From positions 1 through 59,095 of the forward strand of contig JAGCUA010000011.1 of NCBI GenBank assembly GCA_017963125.1: a stretch of 59,095 bases of DNA, read 5' to 3'. Below, piece by piece: positions 8,684 through 17,654 of the stretch. Position numbers and translations under genes: made by a program. Under the pieces are notes generated by a model. That model did no database searches, had not been told where the DNA came from, and saw only the letters and a program-made list of their open reading frames with translations. The first letter of the stretch is position 1. Each line of letters opens with the position of its first letter. The DNA is from a bacterium. Its GTDB lineage: Bacteria > UBP6 > UBA1177.

Positions 8684-9280
8684 ATGAGTGCTTGGAAAGA
8701 ATTTACAAAAGGTTTCATTAAAGAAAATCCTACTTTCGTTCTGCTTTTGGGTATGTGCCCGACACTCGGAACGACGACAAGTTCGATCAACGGACTCAGC
8801 ATGGGTCTCGCCGCGACAGTCGTTCTGATCTGCTCCAACTGCGTAATTTCACTGCTTAAAAACGTAATTCCCGATAAAGTCAGAATTCCGGGATTCATCG
8901 TCGTAATCGCAAGTTTCGTTACGGTCGTAGATCTCGTTATGCAGGCATATCTCCCCGATCTGTATGAAACGCTGGGACTTTTCATTCCGCTTATCGTCGT
9001 AAACTGCATCATTTTGGGACGCGCCGAGGCTTTCGCTTCGAAAAACGGCGTTCTTCTTTCTGCAGCTGACGGCTTAGGCATCGGTCTCGGCTTCACGATG
9101 TCGCTCACGATCTTAGGTTCGGTAAGAGAGATTTTGGGCAACGGCTCTGTTTTCGGATTTCAGTTCATCCCCGAAAACATTGACAAGATCCTTCTTTTCA
9201 TCATGCCGCCCGGAGCTTTCATCGCGCTCGGCTTCCTGATCGCGTTCGTCAACCACATTAAAAACAGAAGAGTAGCGTAG
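8684..9280 (+). CDS. rnfE: Rnf complex subunit E
   Basis: 198 residues, about six membrane helices, homologous to NqrD. RnfE and RnfA form a pair of inverted-topology membrane subunits that hold a [2Fe-2S] cluster through Cys residues near the membrane centre. The candidate ligands are visible as GMC25PTLG and VVNCIILG. AGGAGG precedes the ATG and the gene follows rnfG by 9 bp. Confidence 0.95.
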   Translation: MSAWKEFTKGFIKENPTFVLLLGMCPTLGTTTSSINGLSMGLAATVVLICSNCVISLLKNVIPDKVRIPGFIVVIASFVTVVDLVMQAYLPDLYETLGLFIPLIVVNCIILGRAEAFASKNGVLLSAADGLGIGLGFTMSLTILGSVREILGNGSVFGFQFIPENIDKILLFIMPPGAFIALGFLIAFVNHIKNRRVA

Positions 9281-9289
9281 GAGGGGAAA

Positions 9290-9877
9290 ATGACCGGATA
9301 TATTCTTGTTTTCATCAGCGCGATACTTGTCAACAACATCGTTTTCGCGCAGTTTCTGGGAATCTGCCCCTTCCTCGGCGTTTCGAACAAAGTTTCGACC
9401 TCAGTCGGCATGGGCGCGGCGGTCCTTTTTGTCATGACCCTCGCAACGACGGTCACCTGGCTGCTCTATAACCTCGTCCTGATCCCGCTCAATATCGGTT
9501 TCATGCAGACGGTAGCATACATCCTTGTCATCGCTGCACTAGTGCAGATGGTTGAAATCATTCTGAAAAAAGTTTCGCAGCCGCTTTATCAGGCTCTCGG
9601 CGTATTCCTTCCGCTCATCACGACGAACTGCGCCGTTTTGGGTGTTGCGATCCTTGTCACGCAGAAGAACTACAACCTTCTTCAGAGCGTAGTTTACACC
9701 ATCGCGACAGCTCTCGGCTTCTTCCTGGCACTCGTAATTTTTGCCGGGATCAGGGAACGCCTCGAGCTTTACGAGATCCCCGAAGCGATGAAAGGCGCCC
9801 CGATCGCACTTGTCACCGCCGGTCTTCTCTCACTCGCATTCATGGGCTTCACCGGACTTATCGCCGTGCCGTGGTAA
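9290..9877 (+). CDS. rnfA: Rnf complex subunit A
   Basis: 195 residues with six predicted membrane helices, homologous to NqrE. The sequence [12 protein letters not shown]26PFLG and [10 protein letters not shown] carry the Cys residues expected to hold the membrane [2Fe-2S] cluster with RnfE. AGGAGGGG precedes the ATG. In most Rnf operons the ferredoxin-accepting subunit rnfB follows rnfA directly; here an intergenic hairpin follows instead, and no RnfB-like ferredoxin domain is encoded anywhere in the window. Confidence 0.95.
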   Translation: MTGYILVFISAILVNNIVFAQFLGICPFLGVSNKVSTSVGMGAAVLFVMTLATTVTWLLYNLVLIPLNIGFMQTVAYILVIAALVQMVEIILKKVSQPLYQALGVFLPLITTNCAVLGVAILVTQKNYNLLQSVVYTIATALGFFLALVIFAGIRERLELYEIPEAMKGAPIALVTAGLLSLAFMGFTGLIAVPW

Positions 9878-9965
9878 ACGGAAAATCATCCGTTATTTGC
9901 AAGTTAAACCGTAAACTTTTTACAAAATCACAAAATTTACCGCTTTAAACGGCGAATAACGTGTT

Positions 9966-9995
9966 TTTTTGAGGTCAAAATTTTTGACCTCAAAA
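9966..9995. terminator. Likely bidirectional terminator after rnfA
   Basis: A near-perfect inverted repeat with core GAGGTC / GACCTC flanked by T-runs on one side and A-runs on the other, about 90 bp after the rnfA stop. It would end the rnf transcript and isolates the radical SAM gene that starts at 10156. Confidence 0.6.
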
Positions 9996-10155
9996 TGAGT
10001 GTTCGTATTCGTTGAGCTGAATGTGGTCTGCTCGCCCCTAAACTCTTGCATTTTCCGCAATTTCCTCTAAAGTGTTGCCGTTTTTTGACAAAAGTTCTTT
10101 TTTATTAAAGAAATTTAAGTAAGTTGCTGAAAATATTGAATTTTAGGAGAATATT

Positions 10156-12612
10156 TTGAAACTCATAACTTCTTTTCTGCGCAGGATCGAAAAGCCCGGG
10201 CGTTATTTTGCCCCGTTTATCGAGCCTGTAAAGGTGAAAACCGATCCGGATAAGCCGAAGGTTCTGATACTTTTTCCTGATCTTTTCGAGATGGCGCAGA
10301 GCCACACGGGGGTGAAGATCCTCTATTCGCTCTTTAACCGCCGCGGATTTCTTGTAGATTTCGGTTTTTCGCCGCAGAAAGATGTATTTGAGGAGGCAAA
10401 GGCGAGCGGGGGGCTCACTTCGATGATGCACGGGGTGAATTACCGCGATTTCGATATCATTGCGGTTTCTTTCCAGTATCAGCTGCAATACCCCGATTTT
10501 CTTAAAATCATGGAAATCGCAGGAATTCCTATCCATTCAAAAGATAGAATAAATTCAAGTGATTACCCGATAATCTGGTCTGGCGGGCCTGTCATGTGCA
10601 ATCCTGAGCCGATGGCTGATTTCATAGACGCAGTCTCGATCGGCGAGTTTGAGCCTTATGCCGAAGAATTTATGGATATACTTGAAAATATTAAGGAAAA
10701 ATCAGCACGAATCGAGGCTTTTTCCAAAATTCCGGCAATCTATATTCCGTCGAAGCACGATGAAAACTCTGTCAAAATCAATCCCGACGGCTCGCTTTCG
10801 GGGTTTGAAGCGAGAAGAGCGGTCCTCAAGGATCTCAACTACGATCCCGACTCGCTTTTTGACGCTCCGATCTTTGCGATGAGGACGATCCACGACCGCT
10901 TCACGATCGAGATAATGCGCGGCTGCACTCGCGGCTGCAGATTTTGCATGGCTGGTATGTTCTACCGCCCTCACAGAGAGAAAAGTGCTGAAAATATTTG
11001 CGAAATCCTTGACAGAGTCGTGCGGACCTCAGGTTACGACGAAGCCGGTTTCCTTTCGCTTTCGGCTGCCGATCACAGCGAGATCGAGGATATTTTAGTC
11101 CGCTCATACAGCCGTTACAGCCGCCGGATCTCGGTTTCTCTGCCGAGCCTCAGGACTGAGACGATCACTCCGAAAATCACCCACGCGATAAGAAAAGGAC
11201 GCAAAGTCGGTTTCACTCTCGCGGTCGAATCGGGAAGCGACAGGCTGCGCAAAATGATAAACAAGGGCAACAGCGTCGAAGATCTGCTGAACGCCCTCAA
11301 CACGATATTTTCAAACGGCTGGCAGGCGGTCAAACTCTACTTTATGCTCGGCCTTCCGCATGAAGAGGAAGAGGATCTTTTTGAGACTGTCGAACTCGTC
11401 AAAAAAATGTGCAACTATGTGAAAAGATTTGGTAAAAAGGCTATGATCAGCGCAAGTTTCTCGACTTTTGTGCCGCAGCCTTTCACCCCTTTCCAGTGGG
11501 AAAAGATGTCGAGTCCTGCTGAAATCAAAGCTAAGCAGAAAATCATAATCGAAAATCTCCGCGGCATAAGAAATTTGAAACTTGCATGGCACGATCAGGA
11601 AATCAGTACAGTCGAAGGATATTTGAGCCGTGCAGGACGTGAATACGGCAAAGTCATTGAATTTGTTGCGAAAAATATGAAAGGCCTGCAGACGGAAGAC
11701 GAAAGTTTTGATCCAAATCTCTGGGATCAGGCGATGGAGGCGGCCGTGATCGACCGAGAAAGTACATACTTGCCGAAATCATTGGACAAACCGCTTCCCT
11801 ACGAGCATATCGACCTCAGGATCGACCGCAAATTTTTGCTGAAAGAGCGCGAAAAAGCGTTCAATTTTCAGGAAACGCCCGACTGCGCGAAAACCGGGAT
11901 CTGCAACAAGTGCGGTGCCTGCGACTTCAAGGAAATCAGGCCGCTTAAGTTCACCGGAAAAGCGCTTGACGAGAACGAGACCTTTGAAATTCCCGAAAAA
12001 AACAATAAAAACAACTCTTTCCCATACATTTTCTCGCTTTCGAAACACGGAAATTCGATAAGTGTAGGGCACCTTGACCTTGTTTCATTTCTATTCAAAG
12101 CCCTCACTTTGAGCGACCTCAAGATCCTCTATTCCGACGGTTTTCACCCCATGCCGCGTTTCAATCTGGCGTTTCCGGCACCGGTCGGAGTCGAAGTCGA
12201 TGAGGAATTCGGCACAGTCTGGCTCACCGAGGAAGTCAACGAAAAGGAAACTCTTGAAAAACTCAACTCTATCCTCGAAAATTCCGGAATAAAATTCCTT
12301 ACTTTTGCCTTCTGTGACCGTGAAAAGATCAAAAAAGCCGAAAAAATCCTACGCACTCTTCCTTCAAGCACATACCGCGTGAAATTTTTCGAAAAAAATG
12401 ACTACGATTCGGCAAAAGAAATCCTAGAAGTCGTTGATTTTAATGACGAAACTCTTGAAATGACGATCCGCCATTACACTGAACTCGGAAGCGTGATGAA
12501 AAAATTCGAAGGCTTTACAGGCGAATACCACATAATCAAAAACGGTTACCGCAAAGAACTTGCGGAATACGACACTGAAGGACTTCTCAAAGAAACCGGG
12601 ATTTTGGAATAA
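10156..12612 (+). CDS. B12-binding radical SAM protein fused to DUF2344
   Basis: 818 residues from a TTG start with TAGGAGA upstream. Domains: an N-terminal cobalamin-binding-like fold (about 30-200), a radical SAM core with C257-x3-C261-x2-C264 binding a 4Fe-4S cluster, a linker with a further Cys cluster (CAKTGICNKCGAC near residue 575), and a C-terminal DUF2344-type domain (VGHLDLV, FHPMPRF, LAFPAPVG). This matches the widespread two-part family (TIGR03960 plus TIGR03936) often encoded beside ribonuclease G or ribosomal protein genes. Its reaction is not known; a role in RNA or protein modification is often suspected. It converges with rtcB, with the stops 2 bp apart. Confidence 0.88.
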   Translation: MKLITSFLRRIEKPGRYFAPFIEPVKVKTDPDKPKVLILFPDLFEMAQSHTGVKILYSLFNRRGFLVDFGFSPQKDVFEEAKASGGLTSMMHGVNYRDFDIIAVSFQYQLQYPDFLKIMEIAGIPIHSKDRINSSDYPIIWSGGPVMCNPEPMADFIDAVSIGEFEPYAEEFMDILENIKEKSARIEAFSKIPAIYIPSKHDENSVKINPDGSLSGFEARRAVLKDLNYDPDSLFDAPIFAMRTIHDRFTIEIMRGCTRGCRFCMAGMFYRPHREKSAENICEILDRVVRTSGYDEAGFLSLSAADHSEIEDILVRSYSRYSRRISVSLPSLRTETITPKITHAIRKGRKVGFTLAVESGSDRLRKMINKGNSVEDLLNALNTIFSNGWQAVKLYFMLGLPHEEEEDLFETVELVKKMCNYVKRFGKKAMISASFSTFVPQPFTPFQWEKMSSPAEIKAKQKIIIENLRGIRNLKLAWHDQEISTVEGYLSRAGREYGKVIEFVAKNMKGLQTEDESFDPNLWDQAMEAAVIDRESTYLPKSLDKPLPYEHIDLRIDRKFLLKEREKAFNFQETPDCAKTGICNKCGACDFKEIRPLKFTGKALDENETFEIPEKNNKNNSFPYIFSLSKHGNSISVGHLDLVSFLFKALTLSDLKILYSDGFHPMPRFNLAFPAPVGVEVDEEFGTVWLTEEVNEKETLEKLNSILENSGIKFLTFAFCDREKIKKAEKILRTLPSSTYRVKFFEKNDYDSAKEILEVVDFNDETLEMTIRHYTELGSVMKKFEGFTGEYHIIKNGYRKELAEYDTEGLLKETGILE

Positions 12613-12614
12613 AA

Positions 12615-13949
12615 TTACTCTTCGTCCCCTGCTTTAAAATTGTATATCGGCTTGATAATACTGTTGATTTCGACTGTCGGACCGATGTTTCCGATGATAT
12701 CGTCAATCGATTTGTAGGCCATCGGGCACTCGTCAAGCGTTGTCTGGTCGACAGAAGTCGTGTAAATTCCCTTCATCTGCTTTTTGAATTCGGAAACGGT
12801 GAAAGTGCGTTTCGCCTCGTTTCTGCTCATAAGTCTGCCGGCTCCGTGCGGTGCGGAGAAGTTCCACTCGGCGTTTCCTTTTCCTGTGCAGATGAGGCTT
12901 CCGTCGCGCATATTGACGGGGATCAGCAGTTTTTCGTCGGTCTGCGCTGAAACAGCCCCTTTCCGAAGGATCATATTGTCGGTGTCGATGTAGTTGTGGA
13001 TCGTCGAAAACCGCTCGACGACATGGAATTTCATCCCTTTGACGATGATGTCCATCATGGCTCTGCGGTTGATTTCGGCGAATTTCTGCGCGATCTTCAT
13101 GTCGTGGATATACTGCTCGAAAAGCTCTCCTTCGACATAGGAAAGCGCTTTCGGAACGGCGGTTTCTTTCGGTTTCAGCTCTTTTATGAAATTCTCGATC
13201 TCTTTTTCGCGTCCTTCAGTCTTTATTTTGTTAATGATTTCCATAACTTCGTCGTGAGAGTAAAAAGTGAGCGCGCGGTATCCGGCATCCTGATAGTAGT
13301 TTGCTATTTCAAGGCCGAGATGTCTGCTTCCGGAGTGGATCACGATGTAGATATTGCCGTCATCATCCTTATCTGCTTCGATGAAGTGGTTGCCGCCGCC
13401 GAGTGTCCCGATGCTTTTCAGGGCGCGGTCGGGATTGATGCTTTTCGCGCAGAAAAGTTCGTTCAGATCGATCTCATCCGCGTATCTGTGCGGTGCTTCG
13501 CGGATGTCGAAGCCCGAGGGGATCTCGGCGTGGATCAGCTTGTCGAGTTTTATCGGCTCGATATGAGATTCCTTTATGCGAATCGTCTCCATTCCGCAGC
13601 CGATATCGACTCCGACTAAATTCGGGCATATTTTGTCTTTTATGGTCATCGTTGTTCCGATTGTGCAGCCTGCACCTGCGTGGACATCAGGCATTATGCG
13701 GATTTTGCTCCCTTCGATGTAAGGCTGGTTGAGCAGACTTTTCACCTGTGCGAGTGCGTTTTCGTCAACAACATCGGTGAATATTGTTGCTTTGCCGAAT
13801 TTTCCGCGGACATAAGTCCTGTGTTTCATCCGTTCCAGTATTTTTTCGCATTCCGCATACAGTTCTTCCACAGTTGTTCCGTCCTTCAGAAGCCCGAAGT
13901 CTTCAGCAAGTTTTGCGAATTCTTCCATGCTAATTTCTCTTTCAGCCAT
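12615..13949 (-). CDS. rtcB: RNA-splicing ligase RtcB
   Basis: 444 residues; GTP- and Mn-dependent ligase that joins 2',3'-cyclic phosphate or 3'-phosphate ends to 5'-OH ends in RNA repair. Signatures visible: VGVDIGCGM with metal-binding Asp/Cys, GTLGGGNHFIE, HSGSRHLG and the guanylylation-site region AHGAGRLMSR with the nucleophilic His. Start ATG at 13949 has GGAGG upstream. It is the last gene of a minus-strand cluster that begins with rmuC. The shorter length relative to the 480-residue archaeal type is normal for this bacterial subgroup. No RtcA or archease gene is seen. Confidence 0.95.
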   Translation of the reverse strand: MAEREISMEEFAKLAEDFGLLKDGTTVEELYAECEKILERMKHRTYVRGKFGKATIFTDVVDENALAQVKSLLNQPYIEGSKIRIMPDVHAGAGCTIGTTMTIKDKICPNLVGVDIGCGMETIRIKESHIEPIKLDKLIHAEIPSGFDIREAPHRYADEIDLNELFCAKSINPDRALKSIGTLGGGNHFIEADKDDDGNIYIVIHSGSRHLGLEIANYYQDAGYRALTFYSHDEVMEIINKIKTEGREKEIENFIKELKPKETAVPKALSYVEGELFEQYIHDMKIAQKFAEINRRAMMDIIVKGMKFHVVERFSTIHNYIDTDNMILRKGAVSAQTDEKLLIPVNMRDGSLICTGKGNAEWNFSAPHGAGRLMSRNEAKRTFTVSEFKKQMKGIYTTSVDQTTLDECPMAYKSIDDIIGNIGPTVEINSIIKPIYNFKAGDEE

Positions 13950-14721
13950 TTTTTTCCTCCTTTCTGGTTTTCGGAACGGTCTTATATTTGCGTTTTTCCA
14001 TCGCTTCCTGTCTCCGGCTTTCCTCGAATTTTCTGTTTTTTTCGCGGAGAGCTTTCAGTTTTTCGTCAAATTCGCGCTGCTTTTCCTTGTATTCCTCGGT
14101 TTGCATGTATGCGTTCTCTTTTTCCATCCGCTCGCGGTGTTCTCTGGTTTCGAAAAGGTGGAAGTGTCTGGCAGCCAGAATGTGCTGACCGGTGAATTTT
14201 TTCTGCTCAAAAACCGTTTCGTAAAGCAGCCTGTTGTAACCTTTCTCTTTTTCGACAAGGGTTTAGGCCATATGTTTCTCAAAACCTTCAAGAAGCTGGT
14301 AAACAAATCTGGGGTTCTCGAAAAATTCTTCGAAAATTATGCCGCCGGAATCGGCTTTGCAGTATTTCCCGATCCTGTTCCGTTTGTAGTAGGCGAGGGT
14401 GAAGTCGCTTGTCAGTTTTTTTCTTACGCCGAAAATGAAATCAGGCGCGAAATGGTCGGCGAAGAAGGAGACGTTTTCAAAGCTCGCATTTAGAAAAAGA
14501 TAGAAATTTTTGGTATTTTTTAGACTCGGGTCTCTCATTTCCGCATACTGGAATCCGTATTGGGATATTTCTTTCACAAATTTTTCCCTCAAACGCTTGT
14601 TTTCGCAGTTGTCAGACGGTTTTTCGGGATTTTCCGGTGTCATGATGCAGAATGTGAGTATCCTTGAATCCGCGCTGAATAAAATCGATTGTTTTTCAGT
14701 GGTTGCGCTGTTTTCAGTCAT
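13942..14721 (-). pseudogene. Unknown protein gene interrupted by an in-frame TAA
   Basis: Reading from ATG 14721 (GGAG upstream, 4 bp after the phosphoribosyltransferase stop) the frame stays open for 152 residues, stops at TAA 14263-14265, then stays open in the same frame for about 106 more codons to 13942, overlapping the rtcB start. Both halves look protein-like: the first has NKRLREKFVKEISQYGF and SFENVSFFADHFAPDFIFG, faintly like DUF3293; the second is charged and probably coiled (LVEKEKGYNRLLYETVFEQ, then KEKQREFDEKLKALREKN). One base change (AAA to TAA, giving H-M-A-K-T-L) would restore a 259-residue protein. It may be a recent nonsense mutation, a sequencing error or readthrough. 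Function unknown. Confidence 0.7.
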
Positions 14722-14725
14722 TTTT

Positions 14726-15499
14726 TTACTCCTTTCCGATTAGTGTGAAAACAACGATTTCGGCTTCCGGATTCAGGGCGCGGATCGTCTTGAAAATGAA
14801 TGAGAGTGTGGTTCCGCTTGTCATGACATCGTCGATCAGGAGGATCCTGGGTTTGAGCAGGTTCCTGAATTCCTCGGCTTCGTCGCCATTCTTGAATTTG
14901 TAAAAATTCTTTAAATATTTCCGGTACTTGGATTTTGAGTTGAAATCTCTGGCTATTGAAAAATAGTCTTTTTCATGGATCTCTGACATCAGTTTTTCCA
15001 TTTTGGAGAGCATTTGGGCTTTCTCTTTTTCGCTGTATCTGCGTTTGATCCTGCCCCCTTCCTCAAAAACATCATCCAGGACTTCGATCCTGAATTTTTT
15101 GTAGTCGAATTCTATCTCTGCCGGGAGCTTTTTCACGACTTCGAAAACTGAATAATAGGGGTGGTTATACATATCCAAATAAGCGAGCATTTTTGTATTA
15201 ACTCCCGATTTTGACTGAGGAAAAACAACGGTATCGAATTCATAGAGATCGATAGTCTCATGCAGTGTGTCGACTGCGTTTCTGACGAATGCGTCGACTG
15301 TTTTTTCATCCTCCTTTTTCGGGAATTTGATGCGCTCGATGAATTTCGCCCTCAGAGCCGGATTAAGGTCTTTGTCAAAACCGTATTTAAAGAGGTAACA
15401 TCTTGAAAAGATTCTGCTTTTCTTTAATCCGTCATTTGAAAGAGTGACGGTTTTTTCGCCGTTTTCCGACTCTATTCTGAATGTGAAAGCTGTGGACAT
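14726..15499 (-). CDS. Phosphoribosyltransferase-fold protein
   Basis: 257 residues from ATG 15499 (GGAGC upstream; the longer frame to 15568 lacks a ribosome site). The C-terminal part carries the PRPP-binding loop RILLIDDVMTSGTTL, the hallmark of type I phosphoribosyltransferases such as ComF and orotate/xanthine enzymes. The N-terminal two thirds include FPQSKSGVNTKML, which may be a further active-site loop, and are otherwise unfamiliar. ComF-like in the loop, but it lacks a zinc ribbon. It lies between rmuC and the interrupted gene; the stop is part of the next gene's ribosome site. A role with RmuC/RtcB in nucleic-acid repair is only a guess from position. Confidence 0.7.
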   Translation of the reverse strand: MSTAFTFRIESENGEKTVTLSNDGLKKSRIFSRCYLFKYGFDKDLNPALRAKFIERIKFPKKEDEKTVDAFVRNAVDTLHETIDLYEFDTVVFPQSKSGVNTKMLAYLDMYNHPYYSVFEVVKKLPAEIEFDYKKFRIEVLDDVFEEGGRIKRRYSEKEKAQMLSKMEKLMSEIHEKDYFSIARDFNSKSKYRKYLKNFYKFKNGDEAEEFRNLLKPRILLIDDVMTSGTTLSFIFKTIRALNPEAEIVVFTLIGKE

Positions 15500-15539
15500 T
15501 TTTTGCTCCGTTCTCTTGATCAGACAGGTTATCAGTGGT

Positions 15540-16850
15540 TTAGTCCTCTGCTTCTTCCGAAGATTCATCGGATGAGGGGAGGGGAATCACATTTGTTTCG
15601 GAGAGTTCTGGAATTTTATGAGCAGCACTTTGTTTTGCACCAATCTCCAAAAGATCACTGCAAGTTTTCAAGATGCTGTGCCCATCCGGCAGCAGTTTTT
15701 TGTAACCCTCATCGAATGCTGATTTTGCTTCATCAAGACTTTTTCCGATATTTTTGTATTTTTCCATGAATATTCCGACTCTTTTTATCATTTCATCGGC
15801 CATTTCAAAGACTTTTTCGTATTTTTCGTTCTGAACTATCTGGATCCATGTCATTTTTATGATTCTGAGAGCGGCATAAAGTGTCTGTTCGTCAGCAATA
15901 TAGACATTTTTTTCCATTGCGCTGTGCCAAAGGCTCGGTTTTGCGTTGAGAGCTGTCCAAAGTGCAGCGTAATGCGGTACGAACATTATAACATAGTCCA
16001 TTTTGACTTTCGGGGGCTTGATATATTTTGAATAATCTTTCCTGGAAAGCTCGTTGACATGGTTTTCGATACTTGTCAAGAGTTCGCTTAACGCTTTTTC
16101 GCGTTCAGAACTGTTCTCGGGCGCGTTGGCATAATCAATGAAAGCTTTTAGAGAAACTTTTGAATCAATTATGACTTCGCGGTTCTTATCAAGATGAAGG
16201 ATCACGTCCGGAATCAACGATTTATTGTCGTCGCTGCGGACAGTTTTTCCGTCAGCATCACAAATTTTTGACTGAACCTCGTAATGAACCCCTTTTGTCA
16301 GTCCCAAAGAGGTGAGAAGATCATCCAGCAGCATTTCGCCCCAGTTTCCCATGGCTTTGTTTTTCAGTTTCATTGCATTGGAAAGCTCGTCAGCACTGGC
16401 CTTTGCATTTTCGCTGAACTGTATAGCCTGTTTTATATTTTCTGAGAGCGATGACCCGAGTTCAGCTTGTTTCAGCGTGCTGTCATCCATGGTTTTCTTC
16501 ATTGTTGCAATAGAATCTCTCAGAGGTTTCAGAATCTGATCTAAATTCTGGCCGCTTGATTCAGTAAAATCTTTCTGCCGGTCTTTTAGCATTTGTTCTG
16601 TTGCTACACGCATTTCTGCCTTTACTTTCTCGATGGTTTCGTCGAATTTTTTCTGCTGAAATTCCAAAGCATCTCTTTTGTTCTTCTCATTTGCTTCCTT
16701 TGTTTCCGCAAGCAAGTGCTTCAAATTTTCGTTTTCAGCCTGATTTTTAGCCATTCCGGCTGCAAAACGGAGTTTTACGAAAAGCATTCCGATGAAAAAT
16801 CCGAAAACTGCTCCGATAGCCAGTGCAATAATAAATGTCGTTAAATCCAT
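15540..16850 (-). CDS. rmuC: DNA recombination protein RmuC
   Basis: 436 residues: an N-terminal membrane helix (about 5-27), a long coiled coil (about 35-130) and the C-terminal RmuC domain with a restriction-endonuclease-like core (GNWGEMLLDDLL, LIPDVILHL, REVIIDSKVSLKAF, where Asp and Asp-Ser-Lys look like the PD-(D/E)xK residues). RmuC limits inversions at short inverted repeats in E. coli. Start ATG 16850 has AGGAGG upstream, overlapping the stop of a 22-codon reading frame. Transcription probably starts near 17048 from a promoter shared in sequence with the operon at 22.1 kb. Confidence 0.93.
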   Translation of the reverse strand: MDLTTFIIALAIGAVFGFFIGMLFVKLRFAAGMAKNQAENENLKHLLAETKEANEKNKRDALEFQQKKFDETIEKVKAEMRVATEQMLKDRQKDFTESSGQNLDQILKPLRDSIATMKKTMDDSTLKQAELGSSLSENIKQAIQFSENAKASADELSNAMKLKNKAMGNWGEMLLDDLLTSLGLTKGVHYEVQSKICDADGKTVRSDDNKSLIPDVILHLDKNREVIIDSKVSLKAFIDYANAPENSSEREKALSELLTSIENHVNELSRKDYSKYIKPPKVKMDYVIMFVPHYAALWTALNAKPSLWHSAMEKNVYIADEQTLYAALRIIKMTWIQIVQNEKYEKVFEMADEMIKRVGIFMEKYKNIGKSLDEAKSAFDEGYKKLLPDGHSILKTCSDLLEIGAKQSAAHKIPELSETNVIPLPSSDESSEEAED

Positions 16851-16860
16851 GACTTACCTC

Positions 16861-16929
16861 CTAAATAAAAGTTGAAATTATTGCTTTGCCTGTTCGCCCG
16901 TAGTGTTTTTTTGTATCGTTTTCTATCAT
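16861..16929 (-). CDS. 22-residue upstream reading frame before rmuC
   Basis: ATG at 16929 to TAG at 16861, coding a basic 22-residue peptide starting MIENDTKKHYGR. Its ATG sits at exactly the place where the homologous leader at 22148 meets its gene start, with the same CGGGGA ribosome-site-like word upstream. Its stop TAG overlaps the GGAGG of rmuC. It could be a leader peptide coupling rmuC translation or the remnant of a replaced gene. Confidence 0.45.
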   Translation of the reverse strand: MIENDTKKHYGRTGKAIISTFI

Positions 16930-17083
16930 AGGTTTTCCCCGTCTTTGGTTCAATTTTACAATAATAGCGGCACAAATATCAGGTCGATTATTTCAACGAC
17001 GCAATTAGCACTTACCGAATCATTTATGTCGCAACTTTTAAAAATTACGCAAGTATTTTACGAAATTCCGATAAAAAAGTCAA
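16930..17083 (-). promoter_or_regulatory. Promoter and conserved 5' leader upstream of rmuC (copy A)
   Basis: On the minus strand TTGACT (17078-17083), 17 bp, TAAAAT (17055-17060). The following ~120 bases are homologous to the leader at 22148-22266. A stem joins GCGACATAAAT (17022-17032) with ATTTGTGCCGC (16967-16977), and a small GUCG/CGAC hairpin sits inside. The 3' arm ends 38 bases before the start codon in both copies. Confidence 0.6.
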
Positions 17084-17130
17084 GAAAAAAAGCCCCTGTT
17101 TTGAAAAAAATTTTTCCACCTGCATCGAGG

Positions 17131-17311
17131 CGTAGAGACGTTTCATGAAACGTCTCATTAAATCAGGAAAAAATAGGTGTTCCGTCATGTTGAGCAAAGC
17201 GAAACATCTCTGACCTTACCTCTAACCCCTCTCCAGTGTGGCGAGGGGAACCTGCGAAGGGAGAAAATTCGGCGAATGGAACGGAAATGGGAATTATTTT
17301 GGGGAGTTATT
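17131..17311 (+). repeat. Dispersed composite repeat, copy 1
   Basis: Begins with a perfect 22-bp palindrome (17135-17156, half-site GAGACGTTTCA), followed by the word GTCATGTTGAGCAAAGCGAA and further to ATTTTGGGGAGTTATT at about 17296-17311. The same elements in the same order recur at 18341-18428 (shorter) and 19567-19763. The GTCATGTTGAG...CATC part resembles the widespread intergenic repeats of the GTCATTCTGAGCGAAGCGAAGAATC class. Between 17312 and 17544 I see only AT-rich sequence. Confidence 0.75.
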
Positions 17312-17544
17312 GGTAATTGTTTTTTTCACCTGCCCCTTTTTAATCGTTTCAAATAATTATAAGGCGTTAGATCTTTCCAACGATATTTTATAAAAATTTT
17401 ATCGTATACGAAATGTAAAACTTGATTTTTTTTAGAATATACCGATAAATATATTCGGTATTTGTTTCTTGTAAAATTTAAAAACCGTTAAAAGACTTGC
17501 TTTAAAATCGTTCTTTAAAAGCAGATGAACCGGGATAAAAAAAG

Positions 17545-17630
17545 AAGTCCGCAGGCCCTGACACCGCAAAAGCGGGAGAAGGATCACTGCGGCTCACGTG
17601 CGGTATTATAGGCAAAAATGCCTGATAATC
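17545..17630 (+). ncRNA. Potential structured RNA upstream of the first Abi gene
   Basis: Nested pairing is visible: CCGCAG (17549-17554) with CTGCGG (17587-17592), enclosing CCGC-AAAA-GCGG (17564-17575), then a second hairpin with TTATAGGC and GCC-T-G-ATAA (17606-17628). The position directly before an Abi_2/HEPN gene is like that of the abiF RNA motif or type III antitoxin RNAs. Sequence identity with those has not been tested. Confidence 0.35.
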
Positions 17631-17654
17631 AAGAAAAAAACGGAGTTTTTCGAT

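Noticed and set aside
14055..14306. Alternative minus-strand frame of 83 codons suggesting a frameshift in the interrupted gene
   Set aside because: The two good halves are already in the same frame; only a stop codon separates them, so no frameshift is needed.
16903..17148. Similar plus-strand peptides here and at 22070-22333 suggesting a gene family
   Set aside because: The similarity comes from the duplicated minus-strand promoter-leader; neither frame has a ribosome site.
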